64,000 nucleotides of DNA from Peteryoungia aggregata LMG 23059 (GTDB taxonomy: Bacteria > Pseudomonadota > Alphaproteobacteria > Rhizobiales > Rhizobiaceae). The notes beneath the pieces were generated by a model. That model was given only the letters and a program-made list of their open reading frames with translations. It made no database searches and was not told the DNA's origin. Of the stretch, positions 16,498-25,736 are shown in pieces (positions within the stretch are counted from its first letter, which is position 1; each line of letters opens with the position of its first letter). The position numbers and the translations under genes were made by a program. Location of the stretch: contig NZ_JAUSUW010000002.1 in assembly GCF_030814435.1 (NCBI RefSeq), positions 1 to 64,000 on the forward strand, read 5' to 3'.

Positions 16498-17931
16498 TCA
16501 TCCCCTCCCCTCCAGCGGAAACACCTTCGACGGGTTGAGGATCCAGTCCGCATCGAAGGCAGAGCGCACGGCCATCTGCTGATCGAGATCGACCTGGGTG
16601 AACTGGTGAAGCATCAGATCGCGTTTCTCGATGCCGACGCCGTGTTCGCCGGTGAGGCAGCCGCCGGCATCGACGCAGAGTTTGAGGATCTCCATGCCGG
16701 CGGCTTCCGCTTTGGCCGCATCATCAGGGTCATTGATGTTGTAGAGGATCAGCGGGTGCATGTTGCCGTCACCAGCGTGGAAGACGTTGGCGACGCGCAA
16801 CCCGTAGCGGTCGATGATCTCGGAGGTCTTGCGCAGGACGTAAGCGAGCTGGCTGAGCGGCACCGTGCCGTCCATGCAGATATAGTCGGCGATGCGGCCG
16901 GTGGCGCCGAAGGCGGATTTGCGGCCTTTCCAGATGAGCGCCGCTTCCGTCGCCGATTGGCTTTCGCGCACGGTCTTCACGCCATGGCGCTTGGCGATCT
17001 CGACGATGGCGGCGAGCATGGCGTCCATCTCGGCGTCGGAACCCTCCACCTCGACGATCAGCAGAGCCTCCACGTCGAGCGGATAGCCAGCCTTGGCGAA
17101 GGCCTCGCAGATCTCGATGGCCGGCTTGTCCATGAATTCGATGGCAACCGGGATGATGCCGGCGCCGATGACATCGGCCACGCAGGAGCCGGCAGCCTCT
17201 GCGCTATCGAAGCCGAAGAGTACGGGGCGGGCGCCTTCCGGCTTGGCAAGCAGGCGGACGGTCGCTTCGGTGACGATGCCGAGCTGCCCCTCTGAGCCGC
17301 AGACGAGGCCGAGCAGGTCATAACCCTCGGCATCGAGATGCTTGCCGCCGAGATCAATGATCGTGCCATCGACGAGGACCAGCTTGACGCCGAGCAGGTT
17401 GTTTGTGGTGACGCCGTATTTAAGACAGTGGGCGCCGCCGGAATTCATGGCGATATTGCCGCCGATGGTGCAGGCGAGCTGCGAGCTCGGATCGGGGGCG
17501 TAGAAATAGCCGTCGGCACCGACCGCATCCGAGATGGCGAGGTTCGTGACGCCGGCTTGAACGGTTGCGCAGCGATTGGCGTAGTCCACCTCGAGGATGC
17601 GCGTCATGGCGGAGAGGCCGAGTACGACGGCATCTTCCTGCGGGATGGCTCCGCCTGAGAGCGAGGTGCCGGCGCCGCGCGGGACGACGGGAATGCCGTA
17701 GCGATGGCAGTATTTCATCACGGCTGCGACCTGCGCGGTCGTCTCGGGCAGGACAACGGCGAGCGGGCGGCGGCGATAGGCAATGAAACCATCGGTCTCG
17801 AAGGGCACCAGCGCATTCCGATCCTCGACGAGGCGGCCCGGTGGCACCAGTTCCTTCAAATCGGCGAGGATCTCGGCGCGGCGCGACAGGACCTCAGGCC
17901 TCGGCGGCAAAAAGGCGATGGCCTCGCTCAT
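16498..17931 (-). CDS. glcD: Glycolate oxidase catalytic subunit GlcD
   Basis: FAD-linked oxidase of 477 residues that oxidises glycolate (often D-lactate too). The PCMH FAD domain shows VVPRGAGTSLSGGAIP, CTIGGNIAMNSGGAHCLKYG and the C-terminal FAD-oxidase domain shows NVFHAGDGNMHPLILY and GCLTGEHGVGIEKRD, hallmarks of GlcD. Start MSEAIAFLPPRPE was chosen over an upstream in-frame ATG because the intervening codons look non-coding. It is divergent from the LysR gene, which probably controls the operon. Confidence 0.95.
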   Translation of the reverse strand: MSEAIAFLPPRPEVLSRRAEILADLKELVPPGRLVEDRNALVPFETDGFIAYRRRPLAVVLPETTAQVAAVMKYCHRYGIPVVPRGAGTSLSGGAIPQEDAVVLGLSAMTRILEVDYANRCATVQAGVTNLAISDAVGADGYFYAPDPSSQLACTIGGNIAMNSGGAHCLKYGVTTNNLLGVKLVLVDGTIIDLGGKHLDAEGYDLLGLVCGSEGQLGIVTEATVRLLAKPEGARPVLFGFDSAEAAGSCVADVIGAGIIPVAIEFMDKPAIEICEAFAKAGYPLDVEALLIVEVEGSDAEMDAMLAAIVEIAKRHGVKTVRESQSATEAALIWKGRKSAFGATGRIADYICMDGTVPLSQLAYVLRKTSEIIDRYGLRVANVFHAGDGNMHPLILYNINDPDDAAKAEAAGMEILKLCVDAGGCLTGEHGVGIEKRDLMLHQFTQVDLDQQMAVRSAFDADWILNPSKVFPLEGRG

Positions 17932-18069
17932 GACGGTCTCCTCCCCATTTGCGCCGATCCTAGCTGCAGGACGCCCACCACTCAACTGGTCTATTTTTCT
18001 TACCACTAGGACTTTCGCAGGGCAAATGCTATGCACTTATGACAAAAATGGAAAAAGTAGCATTCACTC

Positions 18070-18966
18070 ATGACCAATCTCGGTGATCTCGAAGTTTTCG
18101 TCCGGGTGATCGCGGCCGGCAGCATGTCGACGGCGGCGCGCGACCTCGGCCTTTCGCCCGCCGTTGTCTCCAAGCGCATCAAGCGGCTGGAGGACAAGCT
18201 CGGCACGCGGCTTTTGCAGCGCACGACCCGGCAGATCTCGCTGACGGAAGCCGGCCAGGGATTTCACGAGCGGGTGCTGACCGTGCTGGGCGGGCTCGAA
18301 GAGGCGGAAGCCTTTGCCTCGGGCCGCTCGTCGGAGGTCAACGGCACGCTGAAGATCTCGGCATCGACCTCCTTCGGTCGCATGCATGTCGCGCCGCACT
18401 TAAAACCCTTCATGGAAGCACATCCGGATCTCGCCATTCATCTGGTGCTGTCCGACGAGTTCACCGACATTGTCGGCGGCGGCTTCGACCTCGCCATTCG
18501 GATTGCCGAGCTCAACGATTCCTCGCTGGTCGCGCGCCGGCTTGCTCCGGTGCGCCGCGTGCTCTGTGCGTCGCCTGACTATCTCGCCGAACACGGGACG
18601 CCATCGACACTGGATGATCTCAAGAAGCACCGCTGCCTGCCGGCCCATAACCATGAGTCCTGGCGGTTGGAAGGTCCGAACGGACCGGTGACCCTCAGAC
18701 CGGAGGGCATGCTGATCACCAATTCCAGCGAGGTGATCCGCGAAGCTGTTATCGCCGGCCTCGGCATTGCGCTGCGCTCGACCTGGGACATCGGAGCGGA
18801 ACTGAAGAGCGGCAAGCTGGTACAGGTGCTGCCGCAATATGAAAGCTCGCGCAACGTGGCGCTGTCGGCCGTCTATCCGAGCCGTCAGTTTTTGCCGGCC
18901 AAGGTTCGACTGTTCATCGACTATCTGGCGGAGCTGTATGGGTCGGTGCCTTATTGGGAGCGCTAG
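18070..18966 (+). CDS. LysR-family transcriptional regulator, divergent from glcDEF
   Basis: 298 residues. The N-terminal winged helix shows FVRVIAAGSMSTAARDLGLS and VVSKRIKRLEDKLGTRLLQRTTR, and the rest is a periplasmic-binding-protein-like effector domain (GTLKISASTSFGRMHV onward). Lying back-to-back with glcD across about 140 AT-richer bases, it is the obvious candidate to control glycolate oxidase genes. The effector is not deducible. The final TAG shares bases with the stop codon of the convergent DUF6880 gene (CTAG). Confidence 0.93.
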   Translation: MTNLGDLEVFVRVIAAGSMSTAARDLGLSPAVVSKRIKRLEDKLGTRLLQRTTRQISLTEAGQGFHERVLTVLGGLEEAEAFASGRSSEVNGTLKISASTSFGRMHVAPHLKPFMEAHPDLAIHLVLSDEFTDIVGGGFDLAIRIAELNDSSLVARRLAPVRRVLCASPDYLAEHGTPSTLDDLKKHRCLPAHNHESWRLEGPNGPVTLRPEGMLITNSSEVIREAVIAGLGIALRSTWDIGAELKSGKLVQVLPQYESSRNVALSAVYPSRQFLPAKVRLFIDYLAELYGSVPYWER

Positions 18967-20381
18967 GACTGCGCCGCCAGCCCGCCCGGCACCGAGCTCC
19001 AGAAGCCGTATTTCTTCGAATGATTGCGCTTCAGCTCCGCGAGAAAGGCAGCGTGGGTCGAGAGGCCGTGGCCTTCGGGCAGGTTCGGCATGAGGCGTGC
19101 GAGTTCGCCGACGTAACGCCCGGCATGGGGATAGGCCATGCCGATGCCGCGCCGCAGGATATCTTCGACCAGCACACGGTAAAGCACCACAGCGGCCAGT
19201 GGCTCCTTTGCCGACAAAGCTTCGGCGGCGGGGGCGAGGTCGTCATAGTGACGGCCTTCCCAATCGTGGCTGTGGCGCAGCACATGGCCGGCGGCGAGAT
19301 CTAGGCGCGGCCAGGCGAGGAAGAAATCGAGCGCGAGGTAGATGTCCTCATGCGCCTTAGCGAGCGCCAAGGCACGGTCGAGTTCGTCGAATTCGGCAAA
19401 ATCGTCGAGCTTCGAGAGGTAGAGCTTCAGCACGGATGGATCGAGGGTTTCGGAAAACTCGCGCCAGCGCAGTTCCTGCGCATCCTCGCGGCGCTTGAGC
19501 TTTTCGAGGATTTCGGCTTCCAGCAGACGGCGCTCATGGGCGCCGTAGTCCGGGCCGACGGAGGCGAGCACGCCGTTGACCGGGATGAGGCGCATACCGC
19601 GCGGGCGCTCGCGCACCCATTCGAGCGCGTCCTCGAAACGGCCGGCCTGATGCAGCATATTGGCCACGGCCAGCGTGTCACGCCGGTTGTCGGGCTTCTG
19701 GCGTTCAAGCATCAGGAAATCATCGATGTCGCCCTGATGCAGGGCAAGCGACTGCAGGAGATCAAGGGCGCCGAGCTTCAAGGGTTCGGAGGGCAGGACT
19801 TCAGCCAGCGCCTTGCGCCAGGCCTTGGCGGCCGGTGCGGAGACGACGCCGGTGAGCGCCCGCAGAAAGCCGGTGTGTTCGCCGTAGCGATCCCGCAGGC
19901 GCAGACGCTCGATCTGCGGGACCAGGAGTGCTTGATCCTCTGCGCCCACTGTCTTGATCAGTTCAAGGGCGGCAAGCTCCGTGTCGTCAAAGACCTTCCA
20001 CAGGCGGGCACTGTCGGCGACAAGACGTGCCGAGAGCGAAAACCGTAATCCGATGAAGCGCAGGATGCGTTCACCCGCTGCCTGCGGATCGACCGAGCCG
20101 AGTTCCGACAGGATGTTTCGCGCAAGAGCGGCAAACTCAACGGCCATGTCGCGAGCCCGCGCCTTGTTGATCCGCGTCGTCGCCTGGTCGATCGCATCGA
20201 GGCGCCTGTCGATCAGACGGGCCATTTCGTCCGGCCCCGTCTCGCCGGCCAGCGCCGTCTGCAGCCTTGCCTTCAACGCCTTGTTGGCGGCAGCCTCCTC
20301 CAGAAGGATATCGACGAGTTTCTCGAGCCCAAGGCCTGATAGCCCCTTCTTGTCGAGTTTCGCCTTGGTCTGCTTCGCCAT
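18963..20381 (-). CDS. DUF6880 family protein
   Basis: A 472-residue soluble, largely helical protein rich in Leu, Ala, Arg and Glu. It begins MAKQTKAKLDKKGLSGLG and ends KKYGFWSSVPG. Helical-repeat-like stretches (EDALEWVRERPRGMRL, DRALALAKAHEDIYLALDFF) suggest a TPR/HEAT-like array. I recognise it as a conserved family without an assigned function, annotated DUF6880 in relatives. It overlaps the LysR stop by four bases, convergently, and is followed upstream by the DUF3422 gene in the same direction. Confidence 0.7.
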   Translation of the reverse strand: MAKQTKAKLDKKGLSGLGLEKLVDILLEEAAANKALKARLQTALAGETGPDEMARLIDRRLDAIDQATTRINKARARDMAVEFAALARNILSELGSVDPQAAGERILRFIGLRFSLSARLVADSARLWKVFDDTELAALELIKTVGAEDQALLVPQIERLRLRDRYGEHTGFLRALTGVVSAPAAKAWRKALAEVLPSEPLKLGALDLLQSLALHQGDIDDFLMLERQKPDNRRDTLAVANMLHQAGRFEDALEWVRERPRGMRLIPVNGVLASVGPDYGAHERRLLEAEILEKLKRREDAQELRWREFSETLDPSVLKLYLSKLDDFAEFDELDRALALAKAHEDIYLALDFFLAWPRLDLAAGHVLRHSHDWEGRHYDDLAPAAEALSAKEPLAAVVLYRVLVEDILRRGIGMAYPHAGRYVGELARLMPNLPEGHGLSTHAAFLAELKRNHSKKYGFWSSVPGGLAAQS

Positions 20382-20447
20382 TCTGCCCGTTACCTGCCGC
20401 TTTGCGCGATCTTATATCGATCGGCAGGGCGCGTCAGCAAGAGCTGA

Positions 20448-21719
20448 TCATCCGTCCCGCTCGTGGCTCTTGCGGATGCGTCGCACGACCCACCAGACGC
20501 CGAGCACGGCAAGCGGGACCGACAGGCCCGTGATGATGGCCGGGTCGAAGGGCAGAGCCTCGTGCGGGATGGCTTTGACAGCATAGCCGACGAGACCGAC
20601 GACATAATAGGAGATCGCCGCCACCGAGAGGCCTTCGACCGTCTGCTGCAGGCGCAGCTGCATTTCGGCGCGGCTGTTCATGGCGGTCAGAAGGTCGGAG
20701 TTCTGGCGTTCCAGCTCGACATCGATCCAGGACCGGACAAGGGCCGTGGCGCGCGACAACTTTCGCGACAGGTTCGCCTGGCGCTCTTCGATCGACTGAC
20801 AGGTGCGCATGGCGGGCGCGAGGCGCCGTTCGAGGAAGGCGCCGAGCGTTTCGTGGCCGGGCACCTGGGTCTCATCAAGGGTCTTGACGCGTTCACGCAC
20901 GATGCCGTCATAGGCGCGGCTTGCGCCGAAACGGTAGAGGCTCAGGGCCGCGTTGGCTTCAAGTTCGGCGGCAAGGCGCGTGAGCTCGGAGAGCATCTCG
21001 TCGGATTCGTCGCGCGCATGCGCCTTCATCCGCTGGGTCACGGCCGTCAGCCCGTCCTCGATCCGACGGATCTCGGGTGACAGCGTCTGGGCGAGCGGCA
21101 GGCCGAGCATGGCCATGGTGCGATAGGTCTCGATGTCGAGCAGGCGCTGGACGACGGCGCCTCGACCGGCCTCGGTCATGCCTCTGTCAATGACGAGGAT
21201 CTGGGTCAGGCCGTGACCATCCTGGCGGAAATCGGTAAGCACCGCTGCCTGGCCATTCTTAAGCTCACTGTAACACAGGCTCGCCGGGTCGAAGGCGGCG
21301 CGCGCCTCGGCGATTTCAGGACCATCGGGGCGCAGTTCCAGACGAATGCCAGAGATCAGCGGGCCAGGCGCGATGAAACCGTCGCCGAAGGGATGGATCG
21401 GCACATCTCCGCCGAAGCTTTCGGGCAAAGGCCCGTCCCAGAACCAGGTCGAAAACTCGGTGTGACGCTCCCAGCGAAGCGTGCCCTGCCCCCAGGGAAG
21501 CGCGTGGTAGCGGCCCTGCTTCTCCGGTGGGGCAACGCCGCGCGCACGCGACAGTTCGGAAATGGCCGCATGATGGACCGCCGAGCCGCCATCCATCATG
21601 AAGGCAAGCTGGAAAATGACGCGGCCGGATTTCACCAGCGCATAGGGACGCGCATGGATTTCGCCGAGTGCCAGCGCCCGTTCCGGCGCCATTGGAAATG
21701 CAAAATCACCCTTTGCCAC
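20448..21719 (-). CDS. DUF3422 family membrane-anchored protein
   Basis: 423 residues. The large N-terminal region (ALALGEIHARPYALVKSGR, LPWGQGTLRWERHTEFSTW, GDGFIAPGP) is the recognisable DUF3422 signature. A long coiled-coil-like stretch (AQTLSPEIRRIEDGLTAVTQ onward) leads to two C-terminal membrane segments near residues 365-410 and a basic tail RRIRKSHERDG. No catalytic role is known to me. Widespread in alphaproteobacteria. Confidence 0.85.
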   Translation of the reverse strand: MAKGDFAFPMAPERALALGEIHARPYALVKSGRVIFQLAFMMDGGSAVHHAAISELSRARGVAPPEKQGRYHALPWGQGTLRWERHTEFSTWFWDGPLPESFGGDVPIHPFGDGFIAPGPLISGIRLELRPDGPEIAEARAAFDPASLCYSELKNGQAAVLTDFRQDGHGLTQILVIDRGMTEAGRGAVVQRLLDIETYRTMAMLGLPLAQTLSPEIRRIEDGLTAVTQRMKAHARDESDEMLSELTRLAAELEANAALSLYRFGASRAYDGIVRERVKTLDETQVPGHETLGAFLERRLAPAMRTCQSIEERQANLSRKLSRATALVRSWIDVELERQNSDLLTAMNSRAEMQLRLQQTVEGLSVAAISYYVVGLVGYAVKAIPHEALPFDPAIITGLSVPLAVLGVWWVVRRIRKSHERDG

Positions 21720-21825
21720 GCCGACAGTCTCCCTTGCCCTGCTCTCAAGCTACCAGCGGCATGGGTGAACCGCAAAGGCGCATTCGTCACAGCATGGCGG
21801 GACCGTGTGTCGCAGCGCGAGCAAG

Positions 21826-21844
21826 TGGACAAATTATTTGACCA
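21826..21844. promoter_or_regulatory. Palindromic operator upstream of the GntR-lutABC genes
   Basis: TGGACAAATTATTTGACCA is a 19-base palindrome with one mismatched pair besides the centre. The TGGNC..GNCCA arms fit FadR/LldR-type GntR sites. TTGACC inside it could be a -35, with a weak -10 (TTAAGT) at 21861-21866, so bound regulator would block the promoter. Autoregulation and lactate response are inferred. Confidence 0.65.
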
Positions 21845-21885
21845 ATTCTCGACGGTCTTGTTAAGTGAGTGGGATGGAGGCCCCT

Positions 21886-22722
21886 ATGCCCGATGACGAC
21901 GACAAACTGTTTTCCGGTGTGAGCCACAGCCGAACTGCCGACGAGGTGGTGCAGCAGATCGAGCTTCTGATCCTCGACGGCGTGCTGCGCGACGGAGATC
22001 GGCTACCCGGCGAACGGGAGCTTTCGCAATCGCTGGAGGTCTCCCGCCCGATCCTGCGCGATGCGCTCAAGGAGCTGGAAAGCCGGGGATTACTGATCAG
22101 CCATCACGGCGGCGGCACCTTTGTTGCCGACATCATCGGCCAGGTCTTTTCCAAGCCGATCACCGACCTCATCTCGCGACATGCGCGGGCGACGCGCGAC
22201 TATCTCGAATATCGCCGTGAACTGGAAGGGCTAACCGCAGAGCTTGCGGCACAACGGGCAACCGAGACGGACAAGGCGCTGCTCTCGCGGATCATCGAGG
22301 ATATGCGGCGGGCGCATGGGAGCCAAGAGCCGGAAGACGAGCTGGCGGCTGACGTCGAATTTCACAACGCTGTCGGCGAAGCGGCCCACAACATCATCCT
22401 CCTGCACACGATGCGAGCCTGCTACCGGCTTTTGTCGGAAGGCATCTTCTTCAATCGCAAGGCCGTGTTCTCGCTGCCCAACGCGCGGGAGCGGCTGCTG
22501 GAACAGCATGTGGCGATCCATGAGGCGATCCAGGCCGGCGACCCGGCGGGCGCCAAGGCGGCCGCGCAGGCGCATATCGACTTTGTCATGCGGGCTGCGG
22601 ACGAAAGCGCGCGGGCGGACGAATGGGGACGGGTCGCGAAACTCAGGCTGATCCGACGCGATGGCGGACAGACATCATCGCGACAGGCGCGCGGCAGCAT
22701 CAAGACGGAGACCTCCCGATGA
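21886..22722 (+). CDS. GntR/FadR-family regulator of the lut operon
   Basis: 278 residues: an N-terminal winged helix (LPGERELSQSLEVSRPILRD, LESRGLLISHHGGGTFV) and an all-helical FCD effector domain (DYLEYRRELEGLTAELAA, DVEFHNAVGEAAHN). FCD residues include Asp/His metal-ligand candidates, as in lactate-responsive LldR. Start MPDDDDKLFSG is set by GGAGG five bases upstream, not the earlier in-frame ATG. Its stop overlaps lutA (ATGA), so it belongs to the operon it probably represses. A palindromic operator lies about 40 bases upstream. Confidence 0.9.
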   Translation: MPDDDDKLFSGVSHSRTADEVVQQIELLILDGVLRDGDRLPGERELSQSLEVSRPILRDALKELESRGLLISHHGGGTFVADIIGQVFSKPITDLISRHARATRDYLEYRRELEGLTAELAAQRATETDKALLSRIIEDMRRAHGSQEPEDELAADVEFHNAVGEAAHNIILLHTMRACYRLLSEGIFFNRKAVFSLPNARERLLEQHVAIHEAIQAGDPAGAKAAAQAHIDFVMRAADESARADEWGRVAKLRLIRRDGGQTSSRQARGSIKTETSR

Positions 22723-23492
22723 ACGACGTGACCCTGCGGCCAAAGGTCGGCCTGTTTGCCACCTGTCTGGTTGATCTCTTCCGGCCCAGTGTCGGCTTCT
22801 CCGCCGCCAAGCTGATCGAGGAGACCGGTTGCGACGTGCATGTGCCAATCGCCCAGACCTGCTGCGGCCAGCCGGCCTATAATTCCGGCGACACGAAGGA
22901 TACGCGCGATCTGGCAAAACAGGTGATCGAGCAGTTCGAAGGCTTCGACTATGTCGTCGTGCCCTCGGGTTCCTGCGGCGCCATGCTGAAGATGCACTAT
23001 CCCGAACTGTTCAAGGGCGACGTCCTCTGGGAAGAGCGCTGTCGGCGCTTCTCGGACAAGGTGTTCGAGCTCGTTTCCTTCCTGACCGATATACGTGGCA
23101 TGACGCAAGTACAGGCGCGTCTCGACAGAACCGTGACCTATCACGACAGCTGTTCGGGCTTGCGCGAGCTCGGCATCTCGAAACAGCCGCGCGCGCTGCT
23201 GTCGAGCGTCGAGGGGCTGGACCTCAAGGAAATGGCCGGGCCGGATGTCTGCTGCGGTTTCGGCGGAACCTTCTGCGTCAAATATCCCGATATCTCCGGC
23301 AAGATCGTCTCGAAGAAGACGGCGATGATTGCCGAGACCGGCGCCGAACTGCTGCTCGCGGGTGACATGGGCTGCCTGATGAACATGGCGGGCAAGCTCA
23401 AGCGCGAGGGCTCATCCATCGAGGTGCGGCATGTCGCGGAGGTGCTGGCCGGCATGACCGACGGGCGGCCGATTGCCGGCAGCAGCAAGTAA
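22719..23492 (+). CDS. lutA: L-lactate oxidation Fe-S protein LutA
   Basis: A 257-residue protein with two cysteine-rich CCG domains: TCCGQPAYNSGD (Cys48-Cys49) with PSGSCGAML, and DVCCGFGGTFCVKYP (Cys178-Cys179) with YHDSCSGLRELG. This is the LutA/LldE/YkgE family, part of a LutABC complex oxidising lactate to pyruvate. Translationally coupled to the regulator and followed 24 bases later by lutB. Confidence 0.95.
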   Translation: MNDVTLRPKVGLFATCLVDLFRPSVGFSAAKLIEETGCDVHVPIAQTCCGQPAYNSGDTKDTRDLAKQVIEQFEGFDYVVVPSGSCGAMLKMHYPELFKGDVLWEERCRRFSDKVFELVSFLTDIRGMTQVQARLDRTVTYHDSCSGLRELGISKQPRALLSSVEGLDLKEMAGPDVCCGFGGTFCVKYPDISGKIVSKKTAMIAETGAELLLAGDMGCLMNMAGKLKREGSSIEVRHVAEVLAGMTDGRPIAGSSK

Positions 23493-23516
23493 CGGACACG
23501 AAGGGAGGAGGAAGGC

Positions 23517-24941
23517 ATGCAATTCACCGCCCCGCAGTTCAAGGACAATGCCGCCAGAGCGCTGGCCGACGGACAGTTGCAGAAGGCGCTGACCAATGTC
23601 GAGAAGGGTTTCATCGCCAAACGCGCAGCCGCGGTGGCCGCCCTTCCCGAATTCGACGCCCTGCGCGACAAGGGCCGCGAGATCAAGAACCATACGCTCG
23701 CGCATCTCGACCTCTATCTCGAAGCCTATGAGCGCAAGGTGACGGCATCAGGTGGCCATGTGCATTGGGCGGAAAGTGCCGAGGATGCGCGCCGGCTGGT
23801 GCTCGACATCTGCCGGCGGGTCGGGGCAAAGACCGTGACCAAGGGCAAGTCGATGATCACCGAGGAGATCAACCTCAACGACTTCCTCTCCGGTCATGCG
23901 ATCGAACCGATCGAGACCGATCTCGGCGAATATATCATCCAGCTTCGCGGCGAGCATCCGAGCCATATCATCGCGCCGGCGGTGCATCTCAACAAGGAAC
24001 AGGTGGAAGAGGATTTCCGCCGGGTGCATACGCATCTCGACCCGAAGCGCGATCTGACCGCACCGGAAACGCTGCTGTCGGAAGCCCGCCAGGTGCTGCG
24101 CAAGCGTTACTTCCAGGCCGATGTCGGGATCACCGGCGCCAACTTCCTGATCGCCGAAACCGGCACTTCCGTCATCGTCACCAATGAGGGCAATGGCGAT
24201 CTCACCCAATCGCTGCCGAAGGTGCATATCGTCGTCGCCTCGATCGAAAAGCTGGTGCCGACGCTGGAAGACTGTTCGCAGATCCTGCGGCTCCTCGCCC
24301 GCTCCGCGACGGGGCAGGACATCTCGGTCTACACGACCTTTTCCACCGGGCCCCGGCGGGCCGAAGATCCTGATGGGCCGGAGGAGTATCACGTCATCCT
24401 GCTCGACAATGGCCGCACCGCCATGCTCGGCAGCGAGTTCCAGGACATGCTCCGCTGCATCCGCTGCGGTGCCTGCATGAACCACTGTCCCGTCTATCAC
24501 GCGGTCGGCGGCCACGCCTATGGCTCGGTCTATCCGGGGCCGATGGGCGCGGTACTCACACCCTCCCTCTTCGGCGTCGACATTTCAGGGCATCTGCCGA
24601 ATGCCTCGACCTTTTGCGGGCGCTGCGAAAGCGTCTGTCCGATGCATATTCCGCTGCCGAAGATGATGCGGCACTGGCGCGAGCGCGAGTTCGAGAAACA
24701 TCTGAACCCGGCCACGGCGCGCTACGGCCTTGGGGTCTGGGCCTTCTTCGCCAAGCGGCCGAAGCTCTACCGGCTAGCGACCTCAATCGGTGCCCGCATG
24801 CTGTACGTTCTCGGCGGCAGACGCGGGCGGATCACCGCCCTCCCCTTCGCCTCGGGCTGGACCAGCGTCCGCGATCTGCCGGCACCGGAGGGACAGACCT
24901 TTGCCCAGCAATGGGCCGCACGTCAGAAGCAGGGAGCCTGA
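23517..24941 (+). CDS. lutB: L-lactate oxidation Fe-S protein LutB
   Basis: A 474-residue LutB/LldF/YkgF-type protein. The N-terminal LUD domain (TVTKGKSMITEEINLNDFL, ITGANFLIAETGTSVIVTNE) is followed by two 4Fe-4S motifs, CIRCGACMNHCPVY near residue 315 and CGRCESVCPMHIP near 370, then a C-terminal segment. Carries electrons in lactate oxidation with LutA and LutC. A strong ribosome site, AAGGGAGGAGGAAGG, precedes the ATG. Confidence 0.95.
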   Translation: MQFTAPQFKDNAARALADGQLQKALTNVEKGFIAKRAAAVAALPEFDALRDKGREIKNHTLAHLDLYLEAYERKVTASGGHVHWAESAEDARRLVLDICRRVGAKTVTKGKSMITEEINLNDFLSGHAIEPIETDLGEYIIQLRGEHPSHIIAPAVHLNKEQVEEDFRRVHTHLDPKRDLTAPETLLSEARQVLRKRYFQADVGITGANFLIAETGTSVIVTNEGNGDLTQSLPKVHIVVASIEKLVPTLEDCSQILRLLARSATGQDISVYTTFSTGPRRAEDPDGPEEYHVILLDNGRTAMLGSEFQDMLRCIRCGACMNHCPVYHAVGGHAYGSVYPGPMGAVLTPSLFGVDISGHLPNASTFCGRCESVCPMHIPLPKMMRHWREREFEKHLNPATARYGLGVWAFFAKRPKLYRLATSIGARMLYVLGGRRGRITALPFASGWTSVRDLPAPEGQTFAQQWAARQKQGA

Positions 24942-24944
24942 ACC

Positions 24945-25628
24945 ATGGACAGCCGCCAGGCCATTCTTTCCCGCATCCGCACCTCGCTGAAGGTGAGCGC
25001 AGGCGACACTGATCGTGCCGCATCCGTCTCGACACGACTTGCCGAGCGTCCGCGCGGGACTATCCCGAAGCGCGGCCAGCTGCCGGCCGAGGAGCGGCTC
25101 GCGCTCTTCATCGCCATGGCCAAGAAATACAATGCGACCACGGAGCGCCTCGCATCGCGCCAGACCCTGCCGCAGGCGGTCGCCGAGTATCTGAAGCAGC
25201 GCAATCTGCCGGCGGCGATCCGGATCGGCGCTGATCTGCGTCTGTCGTCGCTATCCTGGCAGAGCGCCGGAGCGCTTGAGATCCTGAATGGCGCCTCGGA
25301 TGGCAACGACCTTGTCGCCGTCAGCCATGCATTTGGCGGCATTGCCGAGACGGGGACGCTGTGTGTGTTCTCCGGCCCCGACAATCCGGTGACGCTGAAT
25401 TTCCTGCCCGACCACCATATCGTCGTCGTCGCGGCGTCTGACATTGTCGGCGACATGGAGAGCCTCTGGGCCAATCTGCGTACCGCCGAGGGGGACGCGA
25501 TGCCGCGCACGGTCAATATGATCACCGGGCCATCACGCTCGGCCGACATCGAGCAGACCCTGCTGCTCGGGGCGCATGGACCGCGTGCCCTGCACATCGT
25601 CATTGTCGGAGATGCCCGCGCAAACTGA
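24945..25628 (+). CDS. lutC: Lactate utilization protein LutC
   Basis: 227 residues, LUD-domain protein (LutC/YkgG). It contains AFGGIAETGTLCVFSGPDNP and LNFLPDHHIVVVAASDIVG, and ends with the family's ITGPSRSADIEQTLLLGAHG. No iron-sulfur motif, as expected. Starts three bases after the lutB stop and is the last lut gene; mfpsA follows after 108 bases without an obvious terminator. Confidence 0.94.
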   Translation: MDSRQAILSRIRTSLKVSAGDTDRAASVSTRLAERPRGTIPKRGQLPAEERLALFIAMAKKYNATTERLASRQTLPQAVAEYLKQRNLPAAIRIGADLRLSSLSWQSAGALEILNGASDGNDLVAVSHAFGGIAETGTLCVFSGPDNPVTLNFLPDHHIVVVAASDIVGDMESLWANLRTAEGDAMPRTVNMITGPSRSADIEQTLLLGAHGPRALHIVIVGDARAN

Positions 25629-25736
25629 TTGCGCGGCGCACTCCAAACGGCGGCCTAGACCCGAGAATTGGAACAATCGTATCGCGGAGGCGTTCCTTAC
25701 GCTCTTCTTGCGAACAAATCTTCCAGAGTGGGGATT

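Noticed and set aside
16177-17295. 372-residue plus-strand ORF
   Set aside because: Runs through repeat sequence and antisense glcD.
17932-18069. LysR box in the glcD-LysR gap
   Set aside because: Several T-N11-A matches occur by chance in this AT-richer gap and none stands out.
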